A stretch of 64,000 nucleotides of DNA, from assembly GCA_029262275.1 (NCBI GenBank), contig JAJCZS010000008.1, positions 1 through 64,000 of the forward strand, read 5' to 3'. Shown piece after piece: positions 26,928 through 38,886 of the stretch. The stretch is from Deltaproteobacteria bacterium. Its GTDB lineage: Bacteria > Desulfobacterota_D > UBA1144 > Nemesobacterales > UBA2774. Position numbers and translations under genes: made by a program. The notes beneath the pieces were generated by a model. It did not search any database, was not told the DNA's origin, and worked only from the letters and a program-made list of their open reading frames with translations. Position 1 is the first letter of the stretch; each line of letters begins with the position of its first letter.

Positions 26928-27680
26928 CTATTTTACAACTGTAATTTTGTGACTATTTATGTGCTCTGACGCACTTCCCTGGTTTACAGCTATTTCTAAA
27001 AAACCTGAGCTTCCGACGATAGCAAGAAGCTCTCCTTTGGCAACATCCTGATAAGAACTTGAAATGGAGTTAATGACAACACCGTCTAGATCAATCTTAC
27101 TGGTGTGCTCTACAATGTCACCCGGAATATTCGTAATTAGGTTACCAAAAGAATCCTTGTAGATAATCTCACCTATGATTCTATCATCAAGAATTTGAGG
27201 CTTACCTATATTTAACAAAACAGGAGATGATAATACCTCCCCAAACTCATTGGCACCCAGGCCAAGAGATAAATGTGCAGCAACTGGTGCAAATATATCC
27301 CTTCCATGAAAGGTGCTACTCAGATCCTCAAGCATAAATTCCCTGTTGGTGATCTCGAATACACGACTACTCTCTTCGATAAATGAAAACACTCCATTAT
27401 CAGGCCCTACAAAAACACCATGCTCGGTCTCTACAATAATAGGCTTTCTATCAGTGCCTACCCCAGGATCCACCACTACTACATGAATAGAGTCTTTAGG
27501 AAAATATTTGTAGAAATTCCTTACCACTAGTGCTGCTTTGATAATGTCGTACTTAGGGATTTCATGAGTAATATCCACAATTCTACAGTCTGAGTTTATT
27601 CCCATAATAACTCCCTTCATCGAACCAACATAATGGTCGACAAGGCCGAAATCAGATGTAAGAGTTATGATTCGTCTCAC
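26928..27680 (-). CDS. SAM hydroxide adenosyltransferase (DUF62 / SAM hydrolase, fluorinase fold)
   Basis: 250 residues. Family blocks are ITLTSDFGLVDHYVGSMKGV, VDITHEIPKYDI, VHVVVVDPGVGTDRKP-like VVVDPGVGTDRKPI, and GPDNGVFSF; SFHGRDIFAPVAAHLS-like STFHGRDIFAPVAAHL and YKDSFGNLITNI follow. These enzymes split SAM to adenosine and methionine using the conserved Asp-Arg-His set. The fluorinase Ser and the 20-residue loop are not evident, so halogenation is unlikely. First gene of the run with rluD and pgeF; divergent from the MBL hydrolase with 74 bases between. Confidence 0.94.
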   Translation of the reverse strand: MRRIITLTSDFGLVDHYVGSMKGVIMGINSDCRIVDITHEIPKYDIIKAALVVRNFYKYFPKDSIHVVVVDPGVGTDRKPIIVETEHGVFVGPDNGVFSFIEESSRVFEITNREFMLEDLSSTFHGRDIFAPVAAHLSLGLGANEFGEVLSSPVLLNIGKPQILDDRIIGEIIYKDSFGNLITNIPGDIVEHTSKIDLDGVVINSISSSYQDVAKGELLAIVGSSGFLEIAVNQGSASEHINSHKITVVK

Positions 27681-27754
27681 TTAAGTTGCCCTTTAATAAC
27701 AGTAGTGATAAAGTGGTTATTACTTAAAATAACTCATCTAGGCACAATAGAGAA

Positions 27755-28504
27755 ATGAAACTAACTATTTTGGGTTCAGGCACCTGTATACCAAATACAA
27801 AAAGAGGATCTTCTGGATATCTCATACAAACATCTAACTCTAAAATCCTTCTTGATTGCGGAAGTGGTACAACATGGAAGCTTGAGGAGATAGGAGTTAA
27901 TTATCTTGAGATTGACCACATATTCTTTTCTCACATACACCCTGACCACACTGGCGACTTAGTACCCTTTTTATTCGGAACTAAATACAATCACTATCAG
28001 AAAAGAGAAAGACCTCTAAATCTTTGGGGAGGGAAAGGCTTCATTAAACTTTTTGGTGCCTTAAAAAAAGCTTACAGCAACTGGATTGTTCCAAAGGATT
28101 TGTGTGTGGATGAAATTAAGGGTGGATCACAAACCTATGAAGATTTTAAAATTCTTACGACCAAAGTCCCGCACATAGAAAGCAGCTTAGCCTACAGAAT
28201 TGAGTCAGAAGGGAAATCTATTGTATATTCTGGAGACACGGATTATTCGGAATCCTTGATTAACCTAGCTGCTAAGTGTGATCTTCTAATAATAGAATGT
28301 GCGCTTGCAGATGACGACCATAAAATAAAAGGTCACCTCACACCAACTGAGGTAATAAAGACTATCAACGCTGCAAATCCCAAGAAAGCAGTCATAACCC
28401 ATCTCTATCCAGAATGTGATGAAAAAAATGTAGTCGAGATAATAAAAAAAGATGTAGATTTGGAAGTAATAGAGGCTCAAGATTTATTGGAATTAATTAT
28501 CTAA
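27755..28504 (+). CDS. Metallo-beta-lactamase-fold hydrolase (RNase Z/phosphodiesterase-like)
   Basis: 249 residues. The zinc motif is FFSHIHPDHTGDL (HxHxDH), and the second-site ligands are in TKVPHIESSLAYRIE, SGDTDYSE and THLYPE. The opening LTILGSGTCIPNTKRGSSGYLI is typical of the RNase Z/ElaC-like and ArsJ-like branch, but the exosite arm of true RNase Z is absent, so it is probably a small phosphodiesterase. Cytoplasmic. Read divergently from the SAM hydrolase operon; a hairpin at 28551 follows. Confidence 0.88.
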   Translation: MKLTILGSGTCIPNTKRGSSGYLIQTSNSKILLDCGSGTTWKLEEIGVNYLEIDHIFFSHIHPDHTGDLVPFLFGTKYNHYQKRERPLNLWGGKGFIKLFGALKKAYSNWIVPKDLCVDEIKGGSQTYEDFKILTTKVPHIESSLAYRIESEGKSIVYSGDTDYSESLINLAAKCDLLIIECALADDDHKIKGHLTPTEVIKTINAANPKKAVITHLYPECDEKNVVEIIKKDVDLEVIEAQDLLELII

Positions 28505-28550
28505 GACCAATATATCTTGACTTAAGAACTCAGGTTATTCACTATATTAA

Positions 28551-28572
28551 CGAGCAAGCGCTCGGTTTATTT
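28551..28572 (+). terminator. Hairpin terminator after the MBL hydrolase gene
   Basis: Stem CGAGC-AAGC-GCTCG followed by GTTTATTT, 47 bases past the stop. A 5-bp GC-rich stem with a short T-rich tail; modest strength. Confidence 0.5.
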
Positions 28573-28641
28573 AGCGAATATAGGGATCTTCAATAAAATA
28601 AATACGGGCATAAAAATAAGTTAAAAACAAGGAGGCAAGTT

Positions 28642-29523
28642 ATGGAACTTTTAGAAGCTATAGGAAGTAGGAGAAGTATCAGATTTTTTAAACCATGGCA
28701 AGATGTGGAAGAGTGGAAAATCCAGAGAATGCTGCAAGCAGCACGTTATGCTTCATGTCAGGGAAACTGTGGATCCACTGAAGCAATCGTAATTGATAAA
28801 AGAACTTACCCCCAAGAAAAGTTTGAGCAGATAATTGAATGTGCATCACCTTTTAATGAGCAGCCACTCAGACAGGCACCAATAGTAATAGCTTGGCTTA
28901 TTAACATGGATGCTTGGTATAAAGAGCTAGTAGAGTCATTTTCTGTTCTATTCCCCGCAAGGGCGGTAACAGCTGCATATGGATGGACTTATAAAATTCT
29001 AACAGAATCAACTTATCCGCGTTTGATGAGCTTCCCAAAAGATAGAGCTGAGGATCTACTCAGGATTGAATCAGGACAAGCTATAGCACATTCACTACTT
29101 GCGGCAACAGAGCTTGGTCTTGGAGCTTGCCTGTTAGCCACAGGTAGAAAACCTGCAGAGTTCCCACAAGTACTCGGAACTCCTGAAAATGTAGTACCTA
29201 TATGGCTAATGGCAGTAGGATATGCAGCAGAAACCCCTGGTCAAAGACCAAGAAAGAGGTTTGATAAGCTCTACCATTCTAATGAATACGGAACCCCTCT
29301 AAAAGAGGATTCTGATGTTCGCCAAGAGCTAAAAGACGCTAACATGATTCAGCCTATGGCTCCACATCCTGGAAGAGATGAAGAATTAAAACACCTTTGC
29401 AAAATGTTCGGGCTTGATGAAGGAATGCCTGATATGCCTAAAGATAAGATTAAAGAGCTTTATCAGGAAGACTCAATTTATTATGGTGAAGTACCAGAGG
29501 GTCTTGAAGACAAGGGCGTATAA
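28642..29523 (+). CDS. Nitroreductase-family FMN oxidoreductase with C-terminal extension
   Basis: 293 residues. The family opening AIGSRRSIRFFKPWQDVEEWKIQRML with the FMN-phosphate RRSxRxF motif, then AARYASCQGNCGS, and the C-terminal half-site GQAIAHSLLAATELGLGACLL and PENVVPIWLMAVGYA are present. About 80 residues beyond the normal domain end (from residue 210) form an acidic tail with several Asp-Met-Pro turns and no motif. AAGGAGG precedes the ATG. It probably acts as an NAD(P)H-dependent flavin reductase; the substrate is unknown. Monocistronic, with a terminator at 29542. Confidence 0.9.
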   Translation: MELLEAIGSRRSIRFFKPWQDVEEWKIQRMLQAARYASCQGNCGSTEAIVIDKRTYPQEKFEQIIECASPFNEQPLRQAPIVIAWLINMDAWYKELVESFSVLFPARAVTAAYGWTYKILTESTYPRLMSFPKDRAEDLLRIESGQAIAHSLLAATELGLGACLLATGRKPAEFPQVLGTPENVVPIWLMAVGYAAETPGQRPRKRFDKLYHSNEYGTPLKEDSDVRQELKDANMIQPMAPHPGRDEELKHLCKMFGLDEGMPDMPKDKIKELYQEDSIYYGEVPEGLEDKGV

Positions 29524-29541
29524 TTAAAAAGCAGATATTTC

Positions 29542-29590
29542 TGAGGTGAGGGAATTTAAAGACATGATTCTTTCACCTCATTTATTTTCA
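29542..29590 (+). terminator. Intrinsic terminator between convergent nitroreductase and aldolase genes
   Basis: Arms TGAGGTGAGGGAAT (from 29542) and ATTCTTTCACCTCA (to 29580) pair over 14 positions with two G-U pairs and an 11-base loop, followed by TTTATTTT. Orientation favours the plus-strand nitroreductase gene. Confidence 0.75.
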
Positions 29591-29594
29591 TGAT

Positions 29595-30674
29595 CTAAGC
29601 AACTGTTATATCTCTATCAAGATAGACATTTTGTACGGCGTTTAGTATCTCGACCCCGTCCTTCATAGGTTTCTGAAATGATTTGCGCCCAGTAATAAGG
29701 CCCATACCACCAGCTCGTTTATTAATAACAGCTGTTCTTACTGCTTGAACCAGATCACTGCTTTCATCACCGCTTGAGGCACCACCTGAATTAATTAAAC
29801 CAGCCCGTCCCATGTAGCAGTTCACAACCTGGTAGCGAGTAAGGTCAATTGGATGATCAGTAGTTAGTTTTGAATAAACCCTTGGGTCGGTCTTTCCAAA
29901 ATTAAGAGCAGTGAAGCCGCCGTTATTCTCAGGCAATTTCTGCTTGATGATATCCGCTTCAATTGTGGAGCCAATATGATTTGCCTGAGCCGTAAGATCG
30001 GCAGCTACGTGATAATCTGCTTCTTTTGTCTTAAAAGCGGGGTTTCTTAGATAACACCAAAGTATTGTCACAAGTCCAAGAGTATGAGCATATCTAAACG
30101 CCTCCGAGATCTCTTGTAGCTGATGATGACTTTCCTCTGAGCCAAAATAAATTGTAGCACCTACTGCAATAGCTCCCATCTCAAAAGCCTGATCTACATT
30201 TGCAAAGAGTATCTGGTCATAAGTGTTGGGATAGGATAGGAATTCGTTATGGTTAAGTTTGACAATAAATGGAATTTTATGCGCATACTTTCTTGAAACA
30301 GCTCCCAGAACTCCAAGAGTGGAAGCAACACCGTTGCATCCCCCTTCAATTGCAAGTTTTACTATATTCTCTGGGTCAAAATAAATTGGGTTAGGAGCAA
30401 ACGATGCGCCTGCTGAATGTTCTATGCCCTGATCGACGGGCAATATGGATAAATACCCAGTTCCGGCCAGACGTCCAGTGTTAAAAAGAAGCTCAAAATT
30501 TCTTAGAACTGAGTTAGGACGGTCAGTTGAAATGAAAATATCGTCAACAAAAGAAGGTCCGGGCAGATGAAGTTGTTTTTTGGAAATGGTCTTGCATTTG
30601 TGATTTAAAAGATAATCCGCTTCCTTACCTAAAAGCTTTACCGTTGAATCAATGCCATCTTTTGCTTTAGCCAT
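29595..30674 (-). CDS. fbaB: Class I fructose-bisphosphate aldolase (FbaB/DhnA type)
   Basis: 359 residues. The DeoC/FbaB barrel starts after ~70 residues with [22 protein letters not shown], then [21 protein letters not shown], and the Schiff-base lysine in [31 protein letters not shown] and [15 protein letters not shown] bind the phosphates. It cleaves fructose-1,6-bisphosphate without a metal. It follows gap-pgk in the same direction, with 126 bases between, so these lower-glycolysis genes are clustered. AAGGAG lies ahead of the start. Confidence 0.95.
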   Translation of the reverse strand: MAKAKDGIDSTVKLLGKEADYLLNHKCKTISKKQLHLPGPSFVDDIFISTDRPNSVLRNFELLFNTGRLAGTGYLSILPVDQGIEHSAGASFAPNPIYFDPENIVKLAIEGGCNGVASTLGVLGAVSRKYAHKIPFIVKLNHNEFLSYPNTYDQILFANVDQAFEMGAIAVGATIYFGSEESHHQLQEISEAFRYAHTLGLVTILWCYLRNPAFKTKEADYHVAADLTAQANHIGSTIEADIIKQKLPENNGGFTALNFGKTDPRVYSKLTTDHPIDLTRYQVVNCYMGRAGLINSGGASSGDESSDLVQAVRTAVINKRAGGMGLITGRKSFQKPMKDGVEILNAVQNVYLDRDITVA

Positions 30675-30800
30675 CGCCTTATTTCGCTCCTTATTAGAAT
30701 CCTTATATTATTTTGTCATAAATATGGTCGAAATTAAATATAAATTCTAAGATCAAAAAACAGTGAACTCTATTTTAAATAAGGGGACTAAAAAAATAAA

Positions 30801-32018
30801 TCAACTTGCTACAACAGAAATTTCGTTCTCTTTATTATCCAGTATTGAAATACCAGGAAGATCTGTTCCACCAAGGAATTCTAACAATGCTCCTCCGCCT
30901 GTGGAAATATGCGTAATCTCTGAATCTAACACCTCTGCATTTCTAATTGCAGCAATTGTTTCTCCGCCTCCTACAACGGTGGTTGCACCACGCCACGTAG
31001 CAAGCGCCACAGCCCTGGCCAGCTGAGTAGTTCCTGCTGAGAAGTCACCTACTTCAAATACTCCCATAGGGCCACCCCAGAAAACAGAGCCTGTTCCCTT
31101 TATCTGATGGGCAAATAAAGCAGCAGTCTTAGGACCTATGTCAAAACCCTGCAAATCCTCAGGGATGTCATCCATAACCATGCAATTTTTTCTTCTTTCA
31201 AAATTATCAGCAACCACGTGATCTACAGGCAGGAATATTTTATCTCCGTATTTCTCTAAAGACTCTTTTGCCCAGCCAAGCATCTCATCATCTACAATTG
31301 AATTGCCAATATTGATGCCCTTTGCTTTCAAAAATGTATATGCGGCGCCTCCGCCTAAAAGGACTTTATCGGCTTTATCTATTAAGCTTTTTAGTGCATG
31401 TATTTTATCTTTTATCTTTCCCCCGCCCACTATTACAACAAATGGACGCTCTGGATTCTCACGAATCCTAGTTAGGAACTTTAGCTCCCTGCTAACTAAA
31501 AACCCGGCAAGTCTGTGATTAAACTCTAAAGCCATTCCATATGTAGAAGCATGTTTTCTGTGTGAGGTTCCAAAGGCATCGTTTACATAAATATCAGCAA
31601 AAGAAGCCAATTCTTTTGAAAACTCAGGATCGTTATCTGTTTCCTCTTTATGAAATCTTAAGTTCTCAAGCAACATAACTTCGCCGTCGCCTAGAGTATC
31701 AATGGCTTTTTTTAATTCATCACCTACCACATTCCCTGTAAAATTCACCGATTTTCCAAGGAGTTCTGATAGCCTAGCCTGTATGGGTTTTAAAGAAAGA
31801 TCAGGAATAAAAATCCCTTTAGGTCGTCCAAGATGGGTGCCAATAATTACCTTGGCTTTTCTCTCAATCAAGTAGTCAATAGTTGGTATTGCTCTTCTAA
31901 TTCGGTAATCTTCGCTGATCTTCCCATCTCTAATAGGGACATTGAAGTCGACTCTAACAAATACCCGCTTACCTTCAAATGAGGAATCGGGCAGATCAGA
32001 AATTACCAGCTTGCTCAT
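30801..32018 (-). CDS. pgk: Phosphoglycerate kinase
   Basis: 405 residues. N-terminal substrate motifs are RVFVRVDFNVPIRDGKISEDYRI, GTHLGRPKG and NDAFGTSHRKHAS, the hinge is about residue 190, and the nucleotide-binding end is VFWGGPMGVFEVGDFSAGT and VVGGGETIAA with GGGALLEFLGG. It converts 1,3-bisphosphoglycerate and ADP to 3-phosphoglycerate and ATP. Its ATG overlaps the gap stop (32015-32018), indicating coupled translation. Confidence 0.98.
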   Translation of the reverse strand: MSKLVISDLPDSSFEGKRVFVRVDFNVPIRDGKISEDYRIRRAIPTIDYLIERKAKVIIGTHLGRPKGIFIPDLSLKPIQARLSELLGKSVNFTGNVVGDELKKAIDTLGDGEVMLLENLRFHKEETDNDPEFSKELASFADIYVNDAFGTSHRKHASTYGMALEFNHRLAGFLVSRELKFLTRIRENPERPFVVIVGGGKIKDKIHALKSLIDKADKVLLGGGAAYTFLKAKGINIGNSIVDDEMLGWAKESLEKYGDKIFLPVDHVVADNFERRKNCMVMDDIPEDLQGFDIGPKTAALFAHQIKGTGSVFWGGPMGVFEVGDFSAGTTQLARAVALATWRGATTVVGGGETIAAIRNAEVLDSEITHISTGGGALLEFLGGTDLPGISILDNKENEISVVAS

Positions 32019-33025
32019 TTAGCCTTATCCCCTACATACTCTATCAGATCAACCACTCTTGACGAGTATCCGTACTCGTTATCGTACCATCCGATTACCT
32101 TAACAAGATTGCCTTTTACAACTGAGGTTAGAGGAGCATCAAAAATAGCTGAATGTGGATCACCAATAAAGTCAGAAGAAACTAGTTCTTCGTCGCTATA
32201 TCTCAAATAACCCTTAAGCTCACCTTCAGCTGCTTGTTTGAATTTTTCATTTACTTCTTCTGCCGTTGTTGATTTCTCGACTTCAACATTAAAATCGACA
32301 ACAGAAACATCAGAGGTTGGAACTCTCATAGCTACTGCACTCATTTTCCCTTCAAGCTCAGGGAAAATAAGCTTTATAGCACTCGCAGCTCCTGTGCTGG
32401 TTGGTATTATTGACATTGCAGCAGCTCTAGCTCTCCTTAGGTCTTTATGAGGAGCATCTAGTATCTGCTGATCGTTTGTATAAGAATGCACTGTTGTCAT
32501 TTGTCCTTTTACTATTCCAAAATTTTCGTGAATAACTTTCACAATCATAGAAAAGCAGTTAGTGGTACAAGAAGCATTTGAGATTATATGGTGATTAGCG
32601 CTATCGTACTTATCCTCATTAGCACCAAGTACTGCCGTGAGATCAACGTCTCCTTTAGCAGGTGCTGTTATGATAACTTTCTTTACTGTTTCTCCTAGAT
32701 GAGCTGAAACTTCTTCTTTGCTTCTGAAAACACCGCTTGCTTCGGCTACCAATTCAGCGCCCACTTCGTGCCAAGGTATATTGGCGGGGTTTCTCTCAGA
32801 AAAAACTCTTATAGGCTTACCATCTATTATCATATGGCCGTTTTCAGATTTCACTTCACCCTTATATGGACCAAAAATCGAATCATATTTAAAAAGGTGG
32901 GTAAGTGTTTTTGAGTCGGAAATATCATTAATTCCTACAAATTCTATCCCTTCTCTTTCAAGCCCTATACGAAGAATATTTCTTCCGATTCTTCCGAATC
33001 CGTTAATTCCGACCTTAATTGACAT
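32015..33025 (-). CDS. gap: Glyceraldehyde-3-phosphate dehydrogenase
   Basis: 336 residues. The NAD-binding start is KVGINGFGRIGRNILRI, and the catalytic cysteine is in ISNASCTTNCFSMIVKV near residue 150. The anion-binding region HKDLRRARAAAMSIIPTSTGAA and the C-terminal WYDNEYGYSSRVVDLI are invariant. CGGAGGA precedes the ATG. First gene of gap-pgk with fba behind; 215 bases separate it from the divergent argC. Confidence 0.98.
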   Translation of the reverse strand: MSIKVGINGFGRIGRNILRIGLEREGIEFVGINDISDSKTLTHLFKYDSIFGPYKGEVKSENGHMIIDGKPIRVFSERNPANIPWHEVGAELVAEASGVFRSKEEVSAHLGETVKKVIITAPAKGDVDLTAVLGANEDKYDSANHHIISNASCTTNCFSMIVKVIHENFGIVKGQMTTVHSYTNDQQILDAPHKDLRRARAAAMSIIPTSTGAASAIKLIFPELEGKMSAVAMRVPTSDVSVVDFNVEVEKSTTAEEVNEKFKQAAEGELKGYLRYSDEELVSSDFIGDPHSAIFDAPLTSVVKGNLVKVIGWYDNEYGYSSRVVDLIEYVGDKAK

Positions 33026-33240
33026 TTATAAATTCCTCCGAGAAAAAGCTACTCTGAAATAGCCTTAAGTCATTTTCTTTACTTCTAATTCTTATCTGTA
33101 GAAAACTACCTTTCTCAGCAATCGGAGTCAAGAATCTGACCTCAATTTGGCTAATAATTTAAGAGAATTATGAAAAAATGAGCCTAACAAAATAAGATAA
33201 GACTTGTATTTAATAATTTTCCCTGATATTTTCAACTTCC

Positions 33241-34281
33241 ATGGACAAGAAAAAAGTAGCGGTGCTCGGTGCAAGCGGATATACAGGTAGTGATTTACTT
33301 AGGTTTTTACTTGTACATCCGGGTGTTGAGATTACTCACTTAACTGCTGAAAAACATGCTGGGAAGATGATCTCCGATGTTTTCCCTCATTTAAAGGGCA
33401 TTGTAGATTTAGAGCTTAAACCTCTTAGGCCAAAATCTATACCTAAAAATATAGATGTAATATTTGCTGCCCTTCCACACGGCACATCTGCTGCTGTTAT
33501 AAAAGAACTATATGAGAGGGATGTAAAAATAATAGATTTAGGTGCTGATTTTAGGATAAGCAATAAAAATTATAAAAAATGGTATGGACAGCACCCGTGC
33601 CCAGAGTTGATTAAAAAAGCGGTTTATGGAATCACCGAGCTAAACAGAGATAAAGTTAAGAAAGCAAAACTCGTAGCCAATCCAGGGTGCTACCCTACGT
33701 CGTCCATATTAGGACTTGCGCCCCTTGTTAAAAACAAGCTGGCGGAAGAGAGCTCAATAATAGTGGATTCCAAATCTGGAGTTACAGGTGCTGGAAGGTC
33801 TCCTTCGCTTGACTACCATTTCTCTGAGGTAAACGAGGGGCTTAAAGCATATAAGGTTGGAGAGCACCGTCATATGCCTGAGATTGAAGAGGCTTTATCC
33901 AATTATTCAGGACTAAATGTAGATGTGTTTTTCACTCCGCACCTGATACCAATGGATAGGGGAATTTTATCAACCATATACGTAAATCTAAAGAAAAAAC
34001 TCACAACAAAAAAACTAATAAACATATATAAAGATCATTACAAAGATGAGAAGTTTGTTAGGATTTCAGACGAGAATGTATACCCTTCAACAAAACAGGT
34101 CCGGGGTTCAAATTACTGTGATATTGGAATAAAGGTTAATAGCTCTGGTAGTAGGGCTGTAATTGTATCGGTCATAGACAATCTGGTGAAAGGAGCTTCA
34201 GGACAAGCAGTTCAAAACATGAATGTAATGCTTGGTTTTGAAGAATCTACCGGCATAAATACAACGCCAGTTTTTCCTTAG
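33241..34281 (+). CDS. argC: N-acetyl-gamma-glutamyl-phosphate reductase
   Basis: 346 residues. The NADP-binding start is VAVLGASGYTGSDLLRFL, and the catalytic cysteine is in VANPGCYPTSSILGLAPL near residue 150. HRHMPEIEE and FTPHLIPMDRGILSTIYV are typical of the long-chain type I ArgC. It makes N-acetylglutamate semialdehyde in arginine biosynthesis, whose argG is elsewhere in this window. The ATG has no obvious ribosome-binding site, which is unusual here. It is convergent with the cysteine desulfurase gene, two bases apart. Confidence 0.97.
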   Translation: MDKKKVAVLGASGYTGSDLLRFLLVHPGVEITHLTAEKHAGKMISDVFPHLKGIVDLELKPLRPKSIPKNIDVIFAALPHGTSAAVIKELYERDVKIIDLGADFRISNKNYKKWYGQHPCPELIKKAVYGITELNRDKVKKAKLVANPGCYPTSSILGLAPLVKNKLAEESSIIVDSKSGVTGAGRSPSLDYHFSEVNEGLKAYKVGEHRHMPEIEEALSNYSGLNVDVFFTPHLIPMDRGILSTIYVNLKKKLTTKKLINIYKDHYKDEKFVRISDENVYPSTKQVRGSNYCDIGIKVNSSGSRAVIVSVIDNLVKGASGQAVQNMNVMLGFEESTGINTTPVFP

Positions 34282-34283
34282 TT

Positions 34284-35447
34284 TTATTTCACACTTCTAA
34301 TTCTATCCACAATCTTGGGCATTACTGAAGCCATGTAATCTATATCTTCTCTATCAGTAAACCTGCCTAGGCTTACTCGAACTGATGAAGCCGCCTCATC
34401 TCTACTTAGGCCCATAGCTGCTAAGACATGAGAAGACTCGACCGCCCCTTCAGAGCATGCCGATCCAGTGGAAACTGCAACTCCCTCTATATCGAGGTTT
34501 ATAGCAAGAGAACCTCCCTCAACACCTGCAATGCTTAGATTAAGCGTGTTCCAGAGCATATTTTCTAGAGATCCATTTAATTTTGTGCCCTTGATGTTTT
34601 TAGAAATATCCTCTAAAAGTTTATCCCTCATCACTTTGACTCTGGATTCATCCGCCTGCATCTCATTTTGAGCTATATTGCTAGCAGCACCTAAACCTAC
34701 TATACCTGCTACATTTTCTGTCCCTGAGCGTTTTCCTCTTTCTTGTCCGCCACCATGAATTAAAGGGGAAAGCGAGGTTTTCTGAGAAAAAGAGTCTCTT
34801 ATAAATAGAGCGCCCACAGATTTTGGACCATAAAACTTATGAGCGGAAATAGAAACCAGATCTGCTGGAATTTTTTCAAGATCAATATTGATTTTGCCTG
34901 CCGCCTGAACTGCGTCGGTGTGAAAGAAGGCAGCGCCTTCATTTTTAACAATTTCAGCAATCCTATCTATAGGGAAAATGACTCCTGTCTCATTATTTGC
35001 ATATATGGTTGAGACAAGAATAGTTTCATCTGTGATGCTGTCTCTGAGTTCATCAAGATCTATGAGTCCCTCCTTATTTACTCCTAAATAAGTGGTTTGA
35101 AACCCTTGCCTCTCTAAAAACTTAAACGACTCAAGAACACATTCGTGCTCAACTTTTGTTGTTATTAAATGATTACCCTTTTCCCTTAAACTGGAAAGAG
35201 CAGCACCTTTAATGGCAAAGTTCGCCCCCTCACTTCCACCAGAGGTGAACGTTATCTCCTTTGAGCCACAATTTAATAATTGTGAAACCTGCTCTCTTGC
35301 CGTATCAAGTGCTTCTTTACCCTTTCTACCAAAAGAATGGATGCTTGAGGGGTTTCCATAGTTCTCAGTAAAATAAGGCATCATCTCCTCAAGAACTCTA
35401 GGATCTATAGGGGTGGTTGCATTGTAATCTAGATATACTTTTCTCAT
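34284..35447 (-). CDS. Cysteine desulfurase, NifS/IscS family
   Basis: 387 residues. MRKVYLDYNATTPIDPRVLEEM opens the family. The PLP lysine is in SISAHKFYGPKSVGALF near residue 205, and the catalytic cysteine lies on the flexible loop STGSACSEGAVESSHVL near residue 328. It extracts sulfur from cysteine for Fe-S clusters or tRNA thiolation. No iscU or mnmA is adjacent, so NifS, IscS and IscS-like names cannot be separated. It follows oxyR directly (no gap between its start and the oxyR stop), suggesting co-transcription with the peroxide regulator. Confidence 0.95.
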   Translation of the reverse strand: MRKVYLDYNATTPIDPRVLEEMMPYFTENYGNPSSIHSFGRKGKEALDTAREQVSQLLNCGSKEITFTSGGSEGANFAIKGAALSSLREKGNHLITTKVEHECVLESFKFLERQGFQTTYLGVNKEGLIDLDELRDSITDETILVSTIYANNETGVIFPIDRIAEIVKNEGAAFFHTDAVQAAGKINIDLEKIPADLVSISAHKFYGPKSVGALFIRDSFSQKTSLSPLIHGGGQERGKRSGTENVAGIVGLGAASNIAQNEMQADESRVKVMRDKLLEDISKNIKGTKLNGSLENMLWNTLNLSIAGVEGGSLAINLDIEGVAVSTGSACSEGAVESSHVLAAMGLSRDEAASSVRVSLGRFTDREDIDYMASVMPKIVDRIRSVK

Positions 35448-36347
35448 CTAATTAGACTCTACTAGAGAATTATACTCTTCATTAACAATTGAGATAAATT
35501 CAAGTGCAAGTTTTGATAACCTTCTATCCTTATGCCAGGCAGCAACTACAGCTCTAGAAGGAGACTGCCCCTTAATCTCTCTATACTCGCAGCTTTTTGA
35601 GGAATCAGTCATAACTAACATCTTTGGAACCAGCGAAATCCCATTACCAAATGATACACATTGCTGAATGGTAGATAAATTCCATGTTCTGCATATTATG
35701 TCAGGATTTATCTGCTTTTCATAGCAAAAACTCTTTATCTGCTCGCCCAAACAATGTTCTTCCTCTAGGGCTATAAAAGGTATTGATTTAAGGGCATCAA
35801 TTTTTATACTCTTTGATTTCGCAAGAGGATGATCAGGAGATAGAGCAAGAACTAAAGGATCGTCAAAAAGTGTTTTTGTTTGTACAAGAGGATCATCTAT
35901 TGGAAGACTCATTATGGCTACATCAATCTCAAGATTAACAATGCTTTTTATAAGTCTTTCGGTAAGATTCTCATTTATCTTTATACGCGACATCGGAAAT
36001 CTTTTGTGGTATTTATCCAATGAGCCAGGCAAAAGATATGGAGCAATCGTAGGAATTAGCCCCACAGAGAGAGTTCCAGAACCCGAGTCCACATCCTCTA
36101 AGATTCCTGACTTAATGTTCCCAGCTTCTTTAAGAATAAGCTTGGCTCTAGGTAAAAGTGCTTTTCCCGCCTCTGTTAATACGATTTTTCTACTTAATCT
36201 TTCAAATAGCTCCTGTCCAAGCTCGTGTTCAAGCTTAATAATCTGCTGGCTTAGCGAGGGCTGCGCCACATAACACCTTTTAGCAGCCTTACTAAACCCC
36301 CCGGTTTCTGCAACCGCAACAAAATATCTTAGTTGATGAAGTTCCAT
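35448..36347 (-). CDS. oxyR: Peroxide-sensing LysR-type regulator OxyR
   Basis: 299 residues from MELHQLRYFVAVAETGGF; the frame extends 37 codons further upstream, but that part has no LysR features. The winged HTH is FSKAAKRCYVAQPSLSQQI. The regulatory domain holds both OxyR redox cysteines in EHCLGEQIKSFC, at positions 199 and 208, the same numbers as in E. coli OxyR. This supports disulfide activation by hydrogen peroxide. It is divergent from katG with an OxyR-type site in the 137-base gap, and the cysteine desulfurase gene follows it directly. Confidence 0.93.
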   Translation of the reverse strand: MELHQLRYFVAVAETGGFSKAAKRCYVAQPSLSQQIIKLEHELGQELFERLSRKIVLTEAGKALLPRAKLILKEAGNIKSGILEDVDSGSGTLSVGLIPTIAPYLLPGSLDKYHKRFPMSRIKINENLTERLIKSIVNLEIDVAIMSLPIDDPLVQTKTLFDDPLVLALSPDHPLAKSKSIKIDALKSIPFIALEEEHCLGEQIKSFCYEKQINPDIICRTWNLSTIQQCVSFGNGISLVPKMLVMTDSSKSCEYREIKGQSPSRAVVAAWHKDRRLSKLALEFISIVNEEYNSLVESN

Positions 36348-36349
36348 AA

Positions 36350-38701
<2,352 letters not shown>

Positions 38702-38761
38702 TTTCGGAGATTTTTTGGCTAACTGAGAAGCTAGTAAATCTAAAAATTAAAAATCAACCAT

Positions 38762-38790
38762 AAAAAGGGCCCTTTTCGAAGGGCCTTTTT
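38762..38790 (+). terminator. Strong intrinsic terminator after katG
   Basis: AAAAAGGGCCCTT and AAGGGCCTTTTT form a GC-rich stem (one bulged G) around a TTCG tetraloop, ending in a T run, 61 bases past the katG stop. Confidence 0.85.
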
Positions 38791-38886
38791 ATTATCTAAA
38801 TCAAAACTCTGATCAGCTCTATTTAAGGAGCGGTATTGACCCTCTACTTAGAATATGTAACTATTTCATATTGATCTGGGACACAA

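Noticed and set aside
26928-27680. Fluorinase or chlorinase activity for the DUF62 protein
   Set aside because: The fluorinase-specific Ser and extra loop are not apparent; SAM hydrolysis is the common activity of the family.
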